From assembly GCA_016704445.1 (NCBI GenBank), contig JADJAE010000032.1:45317-109316 (forward strand): a stretch of 64,000 nucleotides of DNA, given 5' to 3'. Source of the DNA: Deltaproteobacteria bacterium. Its GTDB lineage: Bacteria > Myxococcota_A > Polyangia > Polyangiales > Ga0077539. A program made the position numbers and the translations under genes. The notes beneath the pieces were generated by a model, which was not told where the DNA came from, searched no databases, and was given only the letters and a program-made list of their open reading frames with translations. Of the stretch, positions 19,201-28,836 are shown in pieces (positions within the stretch are counted from its first letter, which is position 1; each line of letters starts with the position of its first letter).

Positions 19201-19255
19201 CGTGCGGCGTTCGCACCGGGGTCGTCAAGCGCGAGCGCGGTATGCTCGCCCGGTC

Positions 19256-21664
19256 ATGCGGCGCCGTCGACGAAGCGGGATCCTCGTGCTGGCGTCGGTC
19301 GCGCTGCTGGGGCTCGACTGGCCGGGTCAGGGGGCGGCGCGCGCCGCGGAGTACGCCCACGCCGGCCCGCTGCGACGCGTCGAGCTGCTCCACCTGCTCG
19401 CGCCCTCGCACGAACCCGAGGCCCGAGCGGCGCTGGCGGCGGGGCTCTCGGACCCCGACCCCGGCGTGAGAGAGAGCGCCCGCAGGCTGGCCGCGCGCTA
19501 CCCCTCCGACGACCTGGTCCCTGCGCTCCTCCGAGTGCTCGAAGACCCGAGCGTCGCCGCCCGCTCCGACGCCCTCGACGCGCTCGCGGGCACCCGCACC
19601 GCCGACTCACGCCGCGCGATCGAGCGCGCGCTCTCCGACCGCAACACCGCCGTCCGCACCCACGCGGTGCAGGCGCTCTCCGGCGCAGGCGCCGACGCGG
19701 TGGTGCCCCTCCTCGATCGGGTGCACGACCCGGAGGGGGACGTGCGGGCCGCCGCGGCCGACGCCCTGGGGCGCATCGGCGACGCGCGCGCGGCGCTCGC
19801 CCTGGTGGGCATCTCGCAAGATCCCATCCCCGAGGTGCGGCTCGCCGCCACGAGAGCCCTCGGATCGCTCCCTGGCGAGGTCGCCGCGCGCGCCCTCGTC
19901 GGCCTGGTGCACGATGCGATGCCCGAGGTCCGCCTCGCGGCGCTCCGCGGCCTCCAGGAGCACCCCGATTCGGCGACGGTCCCCACCCTCGCCGCCCTGG
20001 CTCGCCCAGCCCTCGCGATCTCGCTCGCGGGCCGCGACGACGTGGCTCGCGCCGCCATCTCCGCCCTCGGGGGCATCGACTCCCCGGAGGCCCGCCGCGC
20101 CCTCCTCGACCTGGCCCTCGACCCGCGGGCGCCGCGCTCCCTCGACGCGATCCGCGCGCTCCTCCCACACGCCGACCGGCTGCGCCCCGACGTGGGAGCG
20201 ATCCTCCCGAGGGTGACCCGCGACAACGTCGAGGCGCTCTCCGAGCTGCTCGGCCGCATCGGCGGCGACGAGGTGGCCGAGGCCCTCCTCGAGCTGCTGA
20301 GCCGCGAGCCCCCATCGGCCTCACCCGGGCCCGTCCCCCGCGCGACGGCGGCGATGCACCGGGCCCTCGGCCGCTCCGGGTCCGACCGGGCGCTGCGGGC
20401 GCTGCTGGAGCGACTCACCGCCTCACGGGCGTCCTGGTCGCACCGCTCGGCCGGGTGCTCCCGGGGCGCGGTCGACCCGTCGCTCCTCGAGGCCATCTCG
20501 CTCTGGGCAGGAGCGCGCCAGGGCCTCGACCCGCTGTCGATCGACCCCCTCGCCGAGGCGCTCGGGGCTCTGGACCTGTCCTGCCACCCGCAGCTCGCGA
20601 CGATGCTCCGGCTGCTCGGCCTGACAGGCAACGACCGCGCTGCGCCGACGCTGATCGCTGCGCTGCGCCACCCCAACGCGGCGATCCGCGTGGCGGCCGC
20701 GCAGGGCCTCGGTAGGGCTCTCTCGCCGGCGGGTCTCGCTCCGCTACTCGGGGCGATGTCCGACGGCGACGCGAGCGTGCGCGCCGCGGCCGCGACGTCC
20801 CTGCGCGCGATGCCCGCCGACGCGCTCCTCCCGGCGCTGGTCGCCCGCTGGCGTGACCCCGCTCCGATCGATCGCGGCGCGCTGCTCCTCGTCCTCGGTC
20901 ATGCCCTGGCGGCCGACGCGGTCACGCCCGCCGCTCGCGCGACGCACCTCCCGATGCTGCTCGACGCGGCCTCTCGCGGCCCCTGGCGCACCCGCGCCGC
21001 CGCGGTGCGCGCCCTCGGCTCCGTCGCGTCGTCCGGTGTGCCCTCGGCGCTACAGGCCCTCGCCACCTACGCCGCCGTCACCGCCGATCGCCGCGTCGCG
21101 CTCGTGGCCGTCGAGGCCCTCGGCAACCTCTCCAGCGCGCCCACCCCCGCGCTGAGAGCCGCGCTCGATGCGCAGCTCGATGCCTCGCGCGACCCCGCCT
21201 CCAGGGCCGCGGCCGCGTGGGCCCTCCGCTCGGCGGCCCCTGCTTCCGTGGACGCGCTGCGGGCCCTGGTCGACGGCCCTCCGTCCCCCGCGGCGCACAA
21301 CGCGCTCGCGGCCCTCAGCCGCGTCGACCCGACGGCGCTCGACCCCGCAGCGCGCGACGCCCTCCGCGCGAGCGCACTGCGGCTCATCGAGCCCCGGCCC
21401 TCGGAGCCTATCCCCGTCAACGCGTGCGCGCTGCTTGCCCGCCTCGGTGCGCCATGCGCCGGGCGCGACCCCGCCACCTACGGTGAAGCGGCGACGACCG
21501 ACCTCCGGGTGCTCGACCCTGAGCGCGCGCCGATCTCCCGCCCGGTGCTGCTTCAGCTCGGAGACGGCGCCACGGTGTGGATCTCACCCGACGTGGACGG
21601 GTACATCCGCGTGCGAGACACCGCGGCGGGGACGCTACAGGTCCTCGACCACGACGCGCCGTGA
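19256..21664 (+). CDS. Exported HEAT-repeat protein
   Basis: An 802-residue protein made almost entirely of HEAT-like helical repeats of about 30 residues, with recurrent D-x-x-V-R-x-x-A-A-x-A-L-G motifs (for example GDVRAAAADALGRIGD). A short N-terminal signal-like segment (MRRRRRSGILVLASVALLGL) indicates export. The last 60 residues lack repeats and form a small beta-rich tail (LLQLGDGATVWISPDVDG). HEAT arrays are protein-binding scaffolds; the partner is unknown. The start was chosen at the ATG before the signal sequence. Confidence 0.85.
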   Translation: MRRRRRSGILVLASVALLGLDWPGQGAARAAEYAHAGPLRRVELLHLLAPSHEPEARAALAAGLSDPDPGVRESARRLAARYPSDDLVPALLRVLEDPSVAARSDALDALAGTRTADSRRAIERALSDRNTAVRTHAVQALSGAGADAVVPLLDRVHDPEGDVRAAAADALGRIGDARAALALVGISQDPIPEVRLAATRALGSLPGEVAARALVGLVHDAMPEVRLAALRGLQEHPDSATVPTLAALARPALAISLAGRDDVARAAISALGGIDSPEARRALLDLALDPRAPRSLDAIRALLPHADRLRPDVGAILPRVTRDNVEALSELLGRIGGDEVAEALLELLSREPPSASPGPVPRATAAMHRALGRSGSDRALRALLERLTASRASWSHRSAGCSRGAVDPSLLEAISLWAGARQGLDPLSIDPLAEALGALDLSCHPQLATMLRLLGLTGNDRAAPTLIAALRHPNAAIRVAAAQGLGRALSPAGLAPLLGAMSDGDASVRAAAATSLRAMPADALLPALVARWRDPAPIDRGALLLVLGHALAADAVTPAARATHLPMLLDAASRGPWRTRAAAVRALGSVASSGVPSALQALATYAAVTADRRVALVAVEALGNLSSAPTPALRAALDAQLDASRDPASRAAAAWALRSAAPASVDALRALVDGPPSPAAHNALAALSRVDPTALDPAARDALRASALRLIEPRPSEPIPVNACALLARLGAPCAGRDPATYGEAATTDLRVLDPERAPISRPVLLQLGDGATVWISPDVDGYIRVRDTAAGTLQVLDHDAP

Positions 21665-21671
21665 AGGGCGA

Positions 21672-22514
21672 TCAGAAGAGCTCGAGGTACATCGCCCAGG
21701 AGAGGGCCGCGAAGGTGGCGTAGCCGACGCCGGTGTGGACCGTGCGAAACGCCCGGCCGACGTCGGGGTCGCTCACCCGAGAGCCGAGGATGCCGAGGAT
21801 CGGCATGAGGATCATCCCGGCGCCGTGGACCCAGGCCAGGGTCTTGTGCAGCCGGAGGGTGCTCGACGCGCGATCGTCGCCGACGGAGGCGTTGTCCGGG
21901 TCGGGCGCCGCGATCGCGAGGATGCCCGCCGTCGCGTAGAGCCCCGTCGTCACGAACGACGAGGCCAGGTGGAGCGCGCCGATCGTGCCCGAGCCGCAGC
22001 CGAAGGCGCTCGGGTCGGAGGCGCAGGCGCCGTCGCCGAACCAGGTGGGGCTGTTGATCGCGAGGATGGTCCCGAGCGCCTCGGTGACCAGCAGCGAGCT
22101 CCACGCCGCGATGCCGAAGGCGCGGTGCGTCCGCAGCAGCGAGGAGCGCCGACGCATCACGTAGCGGGCCTGCCGGTCGGACTCGCGGCAGGTCTCGCAG
22201 TCGATGTCGCAGGTCTCGCAGGTGGAGGCCGCAGGGGTCGCAGACGCCTCGGTGGACGCGGCGGTCGGCGCGACGGAGGGCGTCGCGGGGGTCGCGTCGG
22301 TGGCGCGGGTCGCCGACTGAGCGAGCCAGCGGTTGCGGCGCAGCATGCCTCCGTCGAGGCCGTAGCGCGTGACGCGGAGGCTCACGTCCAACGACCACGC
22401 GGAGGGCGCCGCAGCTTCACCCTGGAGGGTGAGCGTGGCAGGGAGAGGCTGCACGGTGCGGAGCTGCCCCGCACCCGACATCGCGACCAGGAACAACGCG
22501 GCTGAACCGATCAT
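21672..22514 (-). CDS. Four-helix b561-like membrane protein with a CxxCxxxCxxC motif
   Basis: This 280-residue protein has a signal peptide, a low-complexity Ala/Thr/Pro linker (66-98) and a compact cysteine motif CETCDIDCETC (Cys99, 102, 106, 109). About four hydrophobic helices follow at 128-152, 178-202, 220-245 and 255-278. Histidines occur in or near each helix (130, 182, 223, 230, 260), as in haem-binding cytochrome b561-type four-helix domains. A redox role is plausible but not shown. The Cys cluster before the first helix could bind Fe-S or zinc. No neighbouring redox genes. Confidence 0.6.
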   Translation of the reverse strand: MIGSAALFLVAMSGAGQLRTVQPLPATLTLQGEAAAPSAWSLDVSLRVTRYGLDGGMLRRNRWLAQSATRATDATPATPSVAPTAASTEASATPAASTCETCDIDCETCRESDRQARYVMRRRSSLLRTHRAFGIAAWSSLLVTEALGTILAINSPTWFGDGACASDPSAFGCGSGTIGALHLASSFVTTGLYATAGILAIAAPDPDNASVGDDRASSTLRLHKTLAWVHGAGMILMPILGILGSRVSDPDVGRAFRTVHTGVGYATFAALSWAMYLELF

Positions 22515-22591
22515 GGGGAATGTCCTCGCTCCTTCGTGCTTCGGGAGGAGGCCACACCCGGAGGGTGCCGCTCAAGGGAATTGCCGGGCGA

Positions 22592-23518
<927 letters not shown>

Positions 23519-23564
23519 ACGACCCGGTCATCGTACCCCTTTCCCGCGGCGGCGGCGCGCTGGC

Positions 23565-23594
23565 TTGACGCGCCGGATGGCGGGTGCGTACACC
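23565..23594 (+). promoter_or_regulatory. Candidate sigma-70-type promoter for thrS
   Basis: TTGACG (23565-23570), an 18-base spacer and TACACC (23589-23594). The -35 box is near consensus and the -10 is weak. The thrS ATG follows after about 50 nt. The -35 hexamer is the same TTGACG seen before rplC and rplV. Confidence 0.4.
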
Positions 23595-23648
23595 GTGCGT
23601 CGCCCGCCGCGAGGAATCGGCCCCGCGCTGGCGCCCGAACGACAGGTC

Positions 23649-25628
23649 ATGAAGGTCACCGCAGGACAGCTCCTCAAGGATCGCAACCGCCTCCCCCCGA
23701 ACGCGGTCGCCGCGCTGGTCGATGGGCGCACCGTCGACCTGCACACGCCCGTGGAGGCGACCGAGACCACCGAGGTGAAGCCCATCCTCGCGGACGACCC
23801 GCGCGCCCTGCCGATCATCCGGCACTCGACGGCGCACGTGATGGCCGACGCGGTGCAGCGGCTCTTCCCGGGCACGAAGGTCACCATCGGCCCGAGCATC
23901 GACAGCGGCTTCTATTACGACTTCGACCGCCCCGACGGCCGCTTCACCGACGACGACCTCGCGCGCATCGAGGCCGTCATGAAGGAGATCGCCGTCGGCG
24001 ACACGCCCTTCGTGCGCGGGGTGATGACCCGCGAGGAGGCGCGCGAGAAGCTCACGAAGATGGGCGAGACCTACAAGGTCGAGATCCTCGACGGCATCCC
24101 CGCGGGCGAGGACATCTCGTTCTATCAGCACGGCAGCTGGATCGACCTCTGCGAGGGCCCGCACGTCCCGAGCACGCGCTTCCTGCAGGCCGTAAAGCTC
24201 ACCTCCGTGGCGGGCGCGTACTGGCGCGGCGACGAGCGGCGGCCGATGCTCCAGCGCATCTACGGCACGGCCTTCCCGACGCAGAAGGCCCTCGACGCGC
24301 ACATGCGCCAGCTCGAGGAGGCCAAGGCCCGCGACCACCGCAAGCTGGGCAAAGACCTCAAGCTGTTCATGTTCCACGAGTGGGCGCCGGCCTCGCCCTT
24401 CTTCCTGCCGCGCGGGGCGCACCTCTACAACGCGCTCATCGCGTACATGCGCGACCAGTACGCGCGCCGCGGATACCGCGAGGTGATCACCCCGCAGATC
24501 TTCGACAAGGCCCTGTGGGAGACCTCCGGGCACTGGGAGAACTACCGCGACAACATGTTCCTGGCGCTGGGCACCGACGCGCTCGAGCCCACCCGCGAGG
24601 GCCACGGCGTCCCCATGAGCCAGGTGTTCACCCTCGACGAGAAGGTCACCGCCGCGCTCGCGTCGGTGAGCTCCGGGTACATCTGCGGCTGCAAGGCCAT
24701 GAACTGCCCGTCGCACTGCCTGATGTTCGCGGCCGATCGCAAGTCGTACCGCGACCTGCCGCTGCGCATGGCGGACTTCGGCCGGCTGCACCGCTACGAG
24801 CGCTCCGGGGTCACGCACGGCCTCTCGCGCGTCCGCACCTTCTCCCAGGACGACGCCCACATCTTCTGCACCGAAGAGCAGATGCCCGCGGAGATCGGCG
24901 CGTTCTTCGACCTGCTCGACGAGGTCTACCGCGACCTCGGCATGACCGACGTGAAGATCATGCTCGCGACCCGCCCCGACAGCGGCTACCTCGGCACCAT
25001 CGAGTCCTGGGAGCGCGCGGAGAAGATCCTCGGCGACGCGGTGATCGCCAAGGGCCGCACCTTCGAGGTCGCCAAGGGCGAAGGGGCGTTCTACGGGCCG
25101 AAGCTGGAGTTCCACATCACCGACGCCATCGGCCGCTCGTGGCAGCTCGGCACGCTCCAGGTCGACCCCAACCTCCCGGAGCGCTTCGACCTCTCGTACA
25201 TCGGCGCCGACAACACCGCCCACCGCCCGGTGATGCTGCACCGCGCGGTGCTCGGCTCGCTCGAGCGCTTCCTCTCGCTCTACATCGAGCACACGGCGGG
25301 CTGGTTCCCGGCCTGGCTCTCCCCCGAGCAGATCGTGCTGGTCACCGTCTCCGACAAGCACCTGGAGTTCGCCGAGTCGCTCGCCGCTCGCATGCGCCTC
25401 GCGGGCCTGCGCGTCGAGGTCGACCCGAGCAACGAGAAGCTCACCGCGAAGATCCGCAACGCCTCGCTGCTGCGCCCGCCGTACATCGGGGTCATCGGCG
25501 ACAAGGAGGTCGAGTCCGACGGAGCGACGCTCCGCAAGGGCCGCACCGACCTCGGCTTCATGCCCGCCGCCGACCTCATCGCGAAGCTCCGCGCCGAGTC
25601 CGTCGCCCCCTCCCGCGCCCCCGCCTGA
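23649..25628 (+). CDS. thrS: Threonine--tRNA ligase
   Basis: A 659-residue class II synthetase. An N-terminal TGS-like segment (1-60) precedes the editing domain, with HSTAHVMADA carrying the HxxxH metal site. The catalytic core has motif-2-like LHRYERSGVTHGLSRVR, DDAHIFC and the zinc-ligand region KAMNCPSHCLMF. Motif 3 appears near HRAVLGSLERF. The C-terminal anticodon-binding domain ends GFMPAADLIAKL. The start at ATG 23649 begins directly with the TGS fold; upstream extension is not conserved. Full length. Confidence 0.96.
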   Translation: MKVTAGQLLKDRNRLPPNAVAALVDGRTVDLHTPVEATETTEVKPILADDPRALPIIRHSTAHVMADAVQRLFPGTKVTIGPSIDSGFYYDFDRPDGRFTDDDLARIEAVMKEIAVGDTPFVRGVMTREEAREKLTKMGETYKVEILDGIPAGEDISFYQHGSWIDLCEGPHVPSTRFLQAVKLTSVAGAYWRGDERRPMLQRIYGTAFPTQKALDAHMRQLEEAKARDHRKLGKDLKLFMFHEWAPASPFFLPRGAHLYNALIAYMRDQYARRGYREVITPQIFDKALWETSGHWENYRDNMFLALGTDALEPTREGHGVPMSQVFTLDEKVTAALASVSSGYICGCKAMNCPSHCLMFAADRKSYRDLPLRMADFGRLHRYERSGVTHGLSRVRTFSQDDAHIFCTEEQMPAEIGAFFDLLDEVYRDLGMTDVKIMLATRPDSGYLGTIESWERAEKILGDAVIAKGRTFEVAKGEGAFYGPKLEFHITDAIGRSWQLGTLQVDPNLPERFDLSYIGADNTAHRPVMLHRAVLGSLERFLSLYIEHTAGWFPAWLSPEQIVLVTVSDKHLEFAESLAARMRLAGLRVEVDPSNEKLTAKIRNASLLRPPYIGVIGDKEVESDGATLRKGRTDLGFMPAADLIAKLRAESVAPSRAPA

Positions 25629-25657
25629 CCCATCACCGACCGCGCGACGCGCCACCG

Positions 25658-25688
25658 CGCCTGCGGCCTCTCATCGGGGTCGCAGGCG
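25658..25688. terminator. Hairpin between convergent thrS and PilZ genes
   Basis: Perfect 8-base inverted repeat CGCCTGCG / CGCAGGCG with a 15-base loop, placed between two converging stop codons. There is no T-run on either side, so if it ends transcription it does so as a bidirectional hairpin without a classical U-tract. Confidence 0.4.
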
Positions 25689-25724
25689 ATGGACGGCCGT
25701 CGCGCGCTCGTGGCGCCCGCAGGC

Positions 25725-26150
25725 TCAGGCGTCGTCGGGCAGGTAGGCGATCGCGTGCACGAGGGCCACCAGGCGCTCTCGCTGCTCGGGCGAGAGGTTG
25801 GTGAAGCGCACGCCGAAGCCGGGGTTGAGGTTCTCCCCGTGGGGTCGGTAGGGGTTGATCCAGGCGACGACGCCCTCGATGTCCATCGGCTCCTCGCCGG
25901 GCACCGAGAACTGCAGCCGCACCGGGCGGTCGAGGTCCGGCGGCGTCTGGCTGTGGATGAAGATCCCCATCTCGGAGATGTTGGTGATGTACGAGTAGAG
26001 GAAGTTGTCGCCGTCGTTGCAGTCGACCTCCCAGTTGGCCACGTCGACGCGCACGAACGAGCGCCGCTCCATGCCGTCTGGGGGGATCGACATGCGCGAC
26101 GGTCGCTCGCCTGGAAGTCCGCCGTCCCCGTCCTTCTTTTCGCCGCTCAT
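25725..26150 (-). CDS. PilZ domain c-di-GMP-binding protein
   Basis: A 141-residue protein. A disordered N-terminal 25 residues lead into a PilZ domain with RRSFVRVDV (R-x-x-x-R at Arg30 and Arg34) and NISEMGIFI (Asn57, Ser59, Gly62), the two c-di-GMP-contact motifs. This resembles the TIGR02266 PilZ type common in Myxococcota. Its start is seven bases downstream of the glycosyltransferase stop on the same strand, so c-di-GMP control of that enzyme or of a shared surface-glycan process is plausible (inference). Confidence 0.85.
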   Translation of the reverse strand: MSGEKKDGDGGLPGERPSRMSIPPDGMERRSFVRVDVANWEVDCNDGDNFLYSYITNISEMGIFIHSQTPPDLDRPVRLQFSVPGEEPMDIEGVVAWINPYRPHGENLNPGFGVRFTNLSPEQRERLVALVHAIAYLPDDA

Positions 26151-26157
26151 GCTCGCC

Positions 26158-28713
26158 TCACCGTACGTTCACCCGGGCGACGACAACGCGGTTGTCGCGG
26201 TCGTGGTCGCCGCCCTCCAGCCGCATGCGATCACCACCATCGAAGAAGCCCAGGAAGACCGTGTAGACCCCGGGACGGTACGTCAACGGCACGCTCACCG
26301 TGATCTGGTCGTTGATGTAGTCGCCGCGCTGCCAGTGGCGCGTGGGGTACCGGCCGCCGACGCCCTCGTGGTCGCCGTTGATGCGCGGCCCCTGCCCGTC
26401 GGTGTGCACGAAGAGCTGCCAGTTGCGCGTCGCGTCGGCGATCACATGGAAGTGGAACGTGATCTTGAACGACCCGCCGAGCGGCACATAGCTCAGGCCG
26501 TTGGAGTCGAGGTCATAGCCGATGTACTCGTAGGTGTTCTCGAACACCGAGGGCTCGCGCGCCGGGTGGCGCATGCGCGGGCGCACCGACTGGACCCACG
26601 GCTCGAGCGGGTTGCGGTTGGGCCGCCCCTCGAGGTCGCTGACCGCGACGAAGAGGTTGCTGTTGCTCGCGTCGGCGATGGGGATGTTCAGGTGCCGCTC
26701 GCGGCGGTACGCGCGGTTGAGCGCCGGGAAGACGTCGTTGCCCAGCACGAGGAAGCTGCGGCGCGAGCCCGTGAGCCAGCGCACCGCCTCGTCTTCACTG
26801 CGGAGCGTCTCGGGCACCACCTGCGTGTAGTACCGGGTCGCCGGATCGTCACTGGGGCCGCCGAAGCGGGCGATGGGCTCGTCGCCGTGGCGCAGCGCGC
26901 GGATCACCGCCCACACGCCGCGGGGGGACATGTGCTCCGAGAGCGAGACCATGAAGCCCTGGGTGTAGATGAGCGAGACCACGAGCGCCGCGACCGGAAC
27001 CCAGGTGACCCGCGACCCGAGCACGCGGTTGATCGGGTTCTCCGCGCGGCCGAGCCAGGCGAAGAGGTTCCAGACGGCGATGAAGGCGAAGACGCCCGCG
27101 ACGACGCCGATCGGGGCCGCGGCCACCGCCGTCATGGCCTCGCGGCCCGGCGTGGTGAGCGTCGGCACCGAGCGGACGCTCAAGCCGACGATCACGCAGA
27201 CCAGCGCCAGCACGGCGAAGAGAGCGCGAAGGTTGGCGAGCAGGAAGGTCCCCATCGCGGGGCGGCCCCGCTCGGCGGTCTCGGACGCCATGCTCTCGCG
27301 GGACTCCCGCTCGACGTCGAGCATCCACGCGTAGGGCCGACCCCACGCGAAGGGCTCGACCCGGCCGGTACCCTGGAAGAGCACCAGCGCCGAGAGCGCG
27401 AGGAAGATCCCCGTCTCGATGATGTGGAAGCCCTCCGCAGGCAGCGGGGGCATCTCGCCGTGAGCGGCCCGCGCGGCGCGCACGTTGGCGGTCCACTCGC
27501 TGAACTTCATCGCGAAGCCCGTCGGGAAGGCGGGGCCCCCGTCGGGCAGCCCGAGCGCCGCGTAGGCGGCCTTCGGAAACTGCAGGAAGTCCCGAAGCAT
27601 CAGCACGGTCAGCAGCGAGGCTGCGACCGCCACGGTGCGCCACGGCGCGCGCTCGCGCTCGGCGTCGCGGAGCAGCACCGCGAGCCCGAGGGCGATGGGC
27701 GCCACCTGCACGAAGGCGCTGATGCCGAAGAGCTGCATGTGGAAGGTCTGCAGCGCGAATCCGAGAGCGATGGCCAGGAAGGCTGTCAGCCGCATCCCCG
27801 CCTCGCGCCACGCGTCGGACTCCCTCGCCTCGTCCTCGGGGAGCGTCGGATCGCTCTCCCCCGCCGGAACCTGCGACGGCGGGCTTACCAGGCGGAGTAA
27901 TCCGAAGGGCACCAGCCCCGTCCACGGGAAGGTGCCGTGCGCGATCTGCTCGAAGAAGACCTCGAAGGTCTGCCACTGCGTCGGGATCGACGACTGCGGC
28001 GAGGCCCCGACCCAGGTCGAGTAGCCGCTGAGCTCGCGCGACGCGACGCGCACGCACACGATGGCGAGCACGGCGGCCACGGCGAAAGACACTGTGCTGG
28101 TGAGGCGAGTGAGCCGGGACTCCGCCCCGAAGCGCAGGAGCCCCGCGAGCCCCACCGCGCCGAGGATCGGCACCACCCCGAGCATCACCCCCGCCGCGCG
28201 AACGCCGAGGAGCAGGCCCAACGCCGCGAGCGCCGCGCCGCCGAGCTGCCAGCGCTGCGTGCGCCCCCAGAGCAGGAGCACGAAGCCCGCGAGGGCCAGG
28301 GTCGACGCGCTCTGCGCCACGCCGCCGCCGAACATCTGCCGGGCGTTCATGAACACCAGCGGGATGGTGGCGTAGGTGATCCCGACGTAGGCCGCGAGGC
28401 GACGGTCGCCCGCCCCGCGCGCCGCGGCCATCAGCGCGCACGCCGAGGCGAACGCGAGTAGCGCGGTGGGGAGGCGCCCCCAGAGCTCGGACACGCCGCC
28501 GAGGCGGAAGCCCAGCGCCACCGCCCCGACCTGGCCCGGCGGGCGATCGAAGGCGACGGGCCGACCGGCCATGAGCTCACGCGCGAGGTCCGCGACGTGG
28601 ATCTCCGCCGGTTGCCAGATGCCGAAGCGCTGCAGGCCGAAAAGCAGGACGAGCACCGCTGCGGTGATCGACACGAGGTAGGCGACCCAGCGGTCGCTGG
28701 CGGTGTTCTTCAT
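26158..28713 (-). CDS. Family-39-like (ArnT/PMT type) membrane glycosyltransferase
   Basis: An 851-residue polytopic protein with about 12 hydrophobic helices and an N-terminal loop of the GT-C type, including PPGQVGAVALGF and SELWGRLPTALL. The C-terminal 180 residues are soluble and beta-rich (for example FKITFHFHVIADATRNW and YRPGVYTVFLGFFDGG), probably a periplasmic carbohydrate-binding-like domain. Such enzymes move a sugar from a lipid carrier to lipid or protein outside the membrane; donor and acceptor are unknown. ATG 28713 has GAGGA upstream. Upstream lie a candidate promoter and a G16/C16 tract that may vary in length. PilZ gene follows directly. Confidence 0.8.
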   Translation of the reverse strand: MKNTASDRWVAYLVSITAAVLVLLFGLQRFGIWQPAEIHVADLARELMAGRPVAFDRPPGQVGAVALGFRLGGVSELWGRLPTALLAFASACALMAAARGAGDRRLAAYVGITYATIPLVFMNARQMFGGGVAQSASTLALAGFVLLLWGRTQRWQLGGAALAALGLLLGVRAAGVMLGVVPILGAVGLAGLLRFGAESRLTRLTSTVSFAVAAVLAIVCVRVASRELSGYSTWVGASPQSSIPTQWQTFEVFFEQIAHGTFPWTGLVPFGLLRLVSPPSQVPAGESDPTLPEDEARESDAWREAGMRLTAFLAIALGFALQTFHMQLFGISAFVQVAPIALGLAVLLRDAERERAPWRTVAVAASLLTVLMLRDFLQFPKAAYAALGLPDGGPAFPTGFAMKFSEWTANVRAARAAHGEMPPLPAEGFHIIETGIFLALSALVLFQGTGRVEPFAWGRPYAWMLDVERESRESMASETAERGRPAMGTFLLANLRALFAVLALVCVIVGLSVRSVPTLTTPGREAMTAVAAAPIGVVAGVFAFIAVWNLFAWLGRAENPINRVLGSRVTWVPVAALVVSLIYTQGFMVSLSEHMSPRGVWAVIRALRHGDEPIARFGGPSDDPATRYYTQVVPETLRSEDEAVRWLTGSRRSFLVLGNDVFPALNRAYRRERHLNIPIADASNSNLFVAVSDLEGRPNRNPLEPWVQSVRPRMRHPAREPSVFENTYEYIGYDLDSNGLSYVPLGGSFKITFHFHVIADATRNWQLFVHTDGQGPRINGDHEGVGGRYPTRHWQRGDYINDQITVSVPLTYRPGVYTVFLGFFDGGDRMRLEGGDHDRDNRVVVARVNVR

Positions 28714-28743
28714 GAGTCCTCGAAGGGTCGAAATCGCGCGCAC

Positions 28744-28771
28744 ACTAGATCACCCCGGACGGCGAACACAA
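28744..28771 (-). promoter_or_regulatory. Candidate promoter for the glycosyltransferase-PilZ unit
   Basis: On the minus strand: TTGTGT (28771-28766), 16-base spacer, TCTAGT (28749-28744). Start of transcription would be near 28737, 24 nt before the ATG. A 16-base C run ends 17 bases upstream of the -35 box. Confidence 0.4.
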
Positions 28772-28787
28772 CCGCCGCGGCGGACGC

Positions 28788-28803
28788 GGGGGGGGGGGGG
28801 GGG
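28788..28803 (+). repeat. Homopolymer of 16 G (16 C on the minus strand)
   Basis: Sixteen consecutive G at 28788-28803, between sdaA and the glycosyltransferase gene. It is the longest homopolymer noticed in the window. Runs of this length are prone to slipped-strand mispairing and also to sequencing error. Confidence 0.95.
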
Positions 28804-28836
28804 CGGGGTCCGCTGTTCGTCCATCGACGGCCTGGC

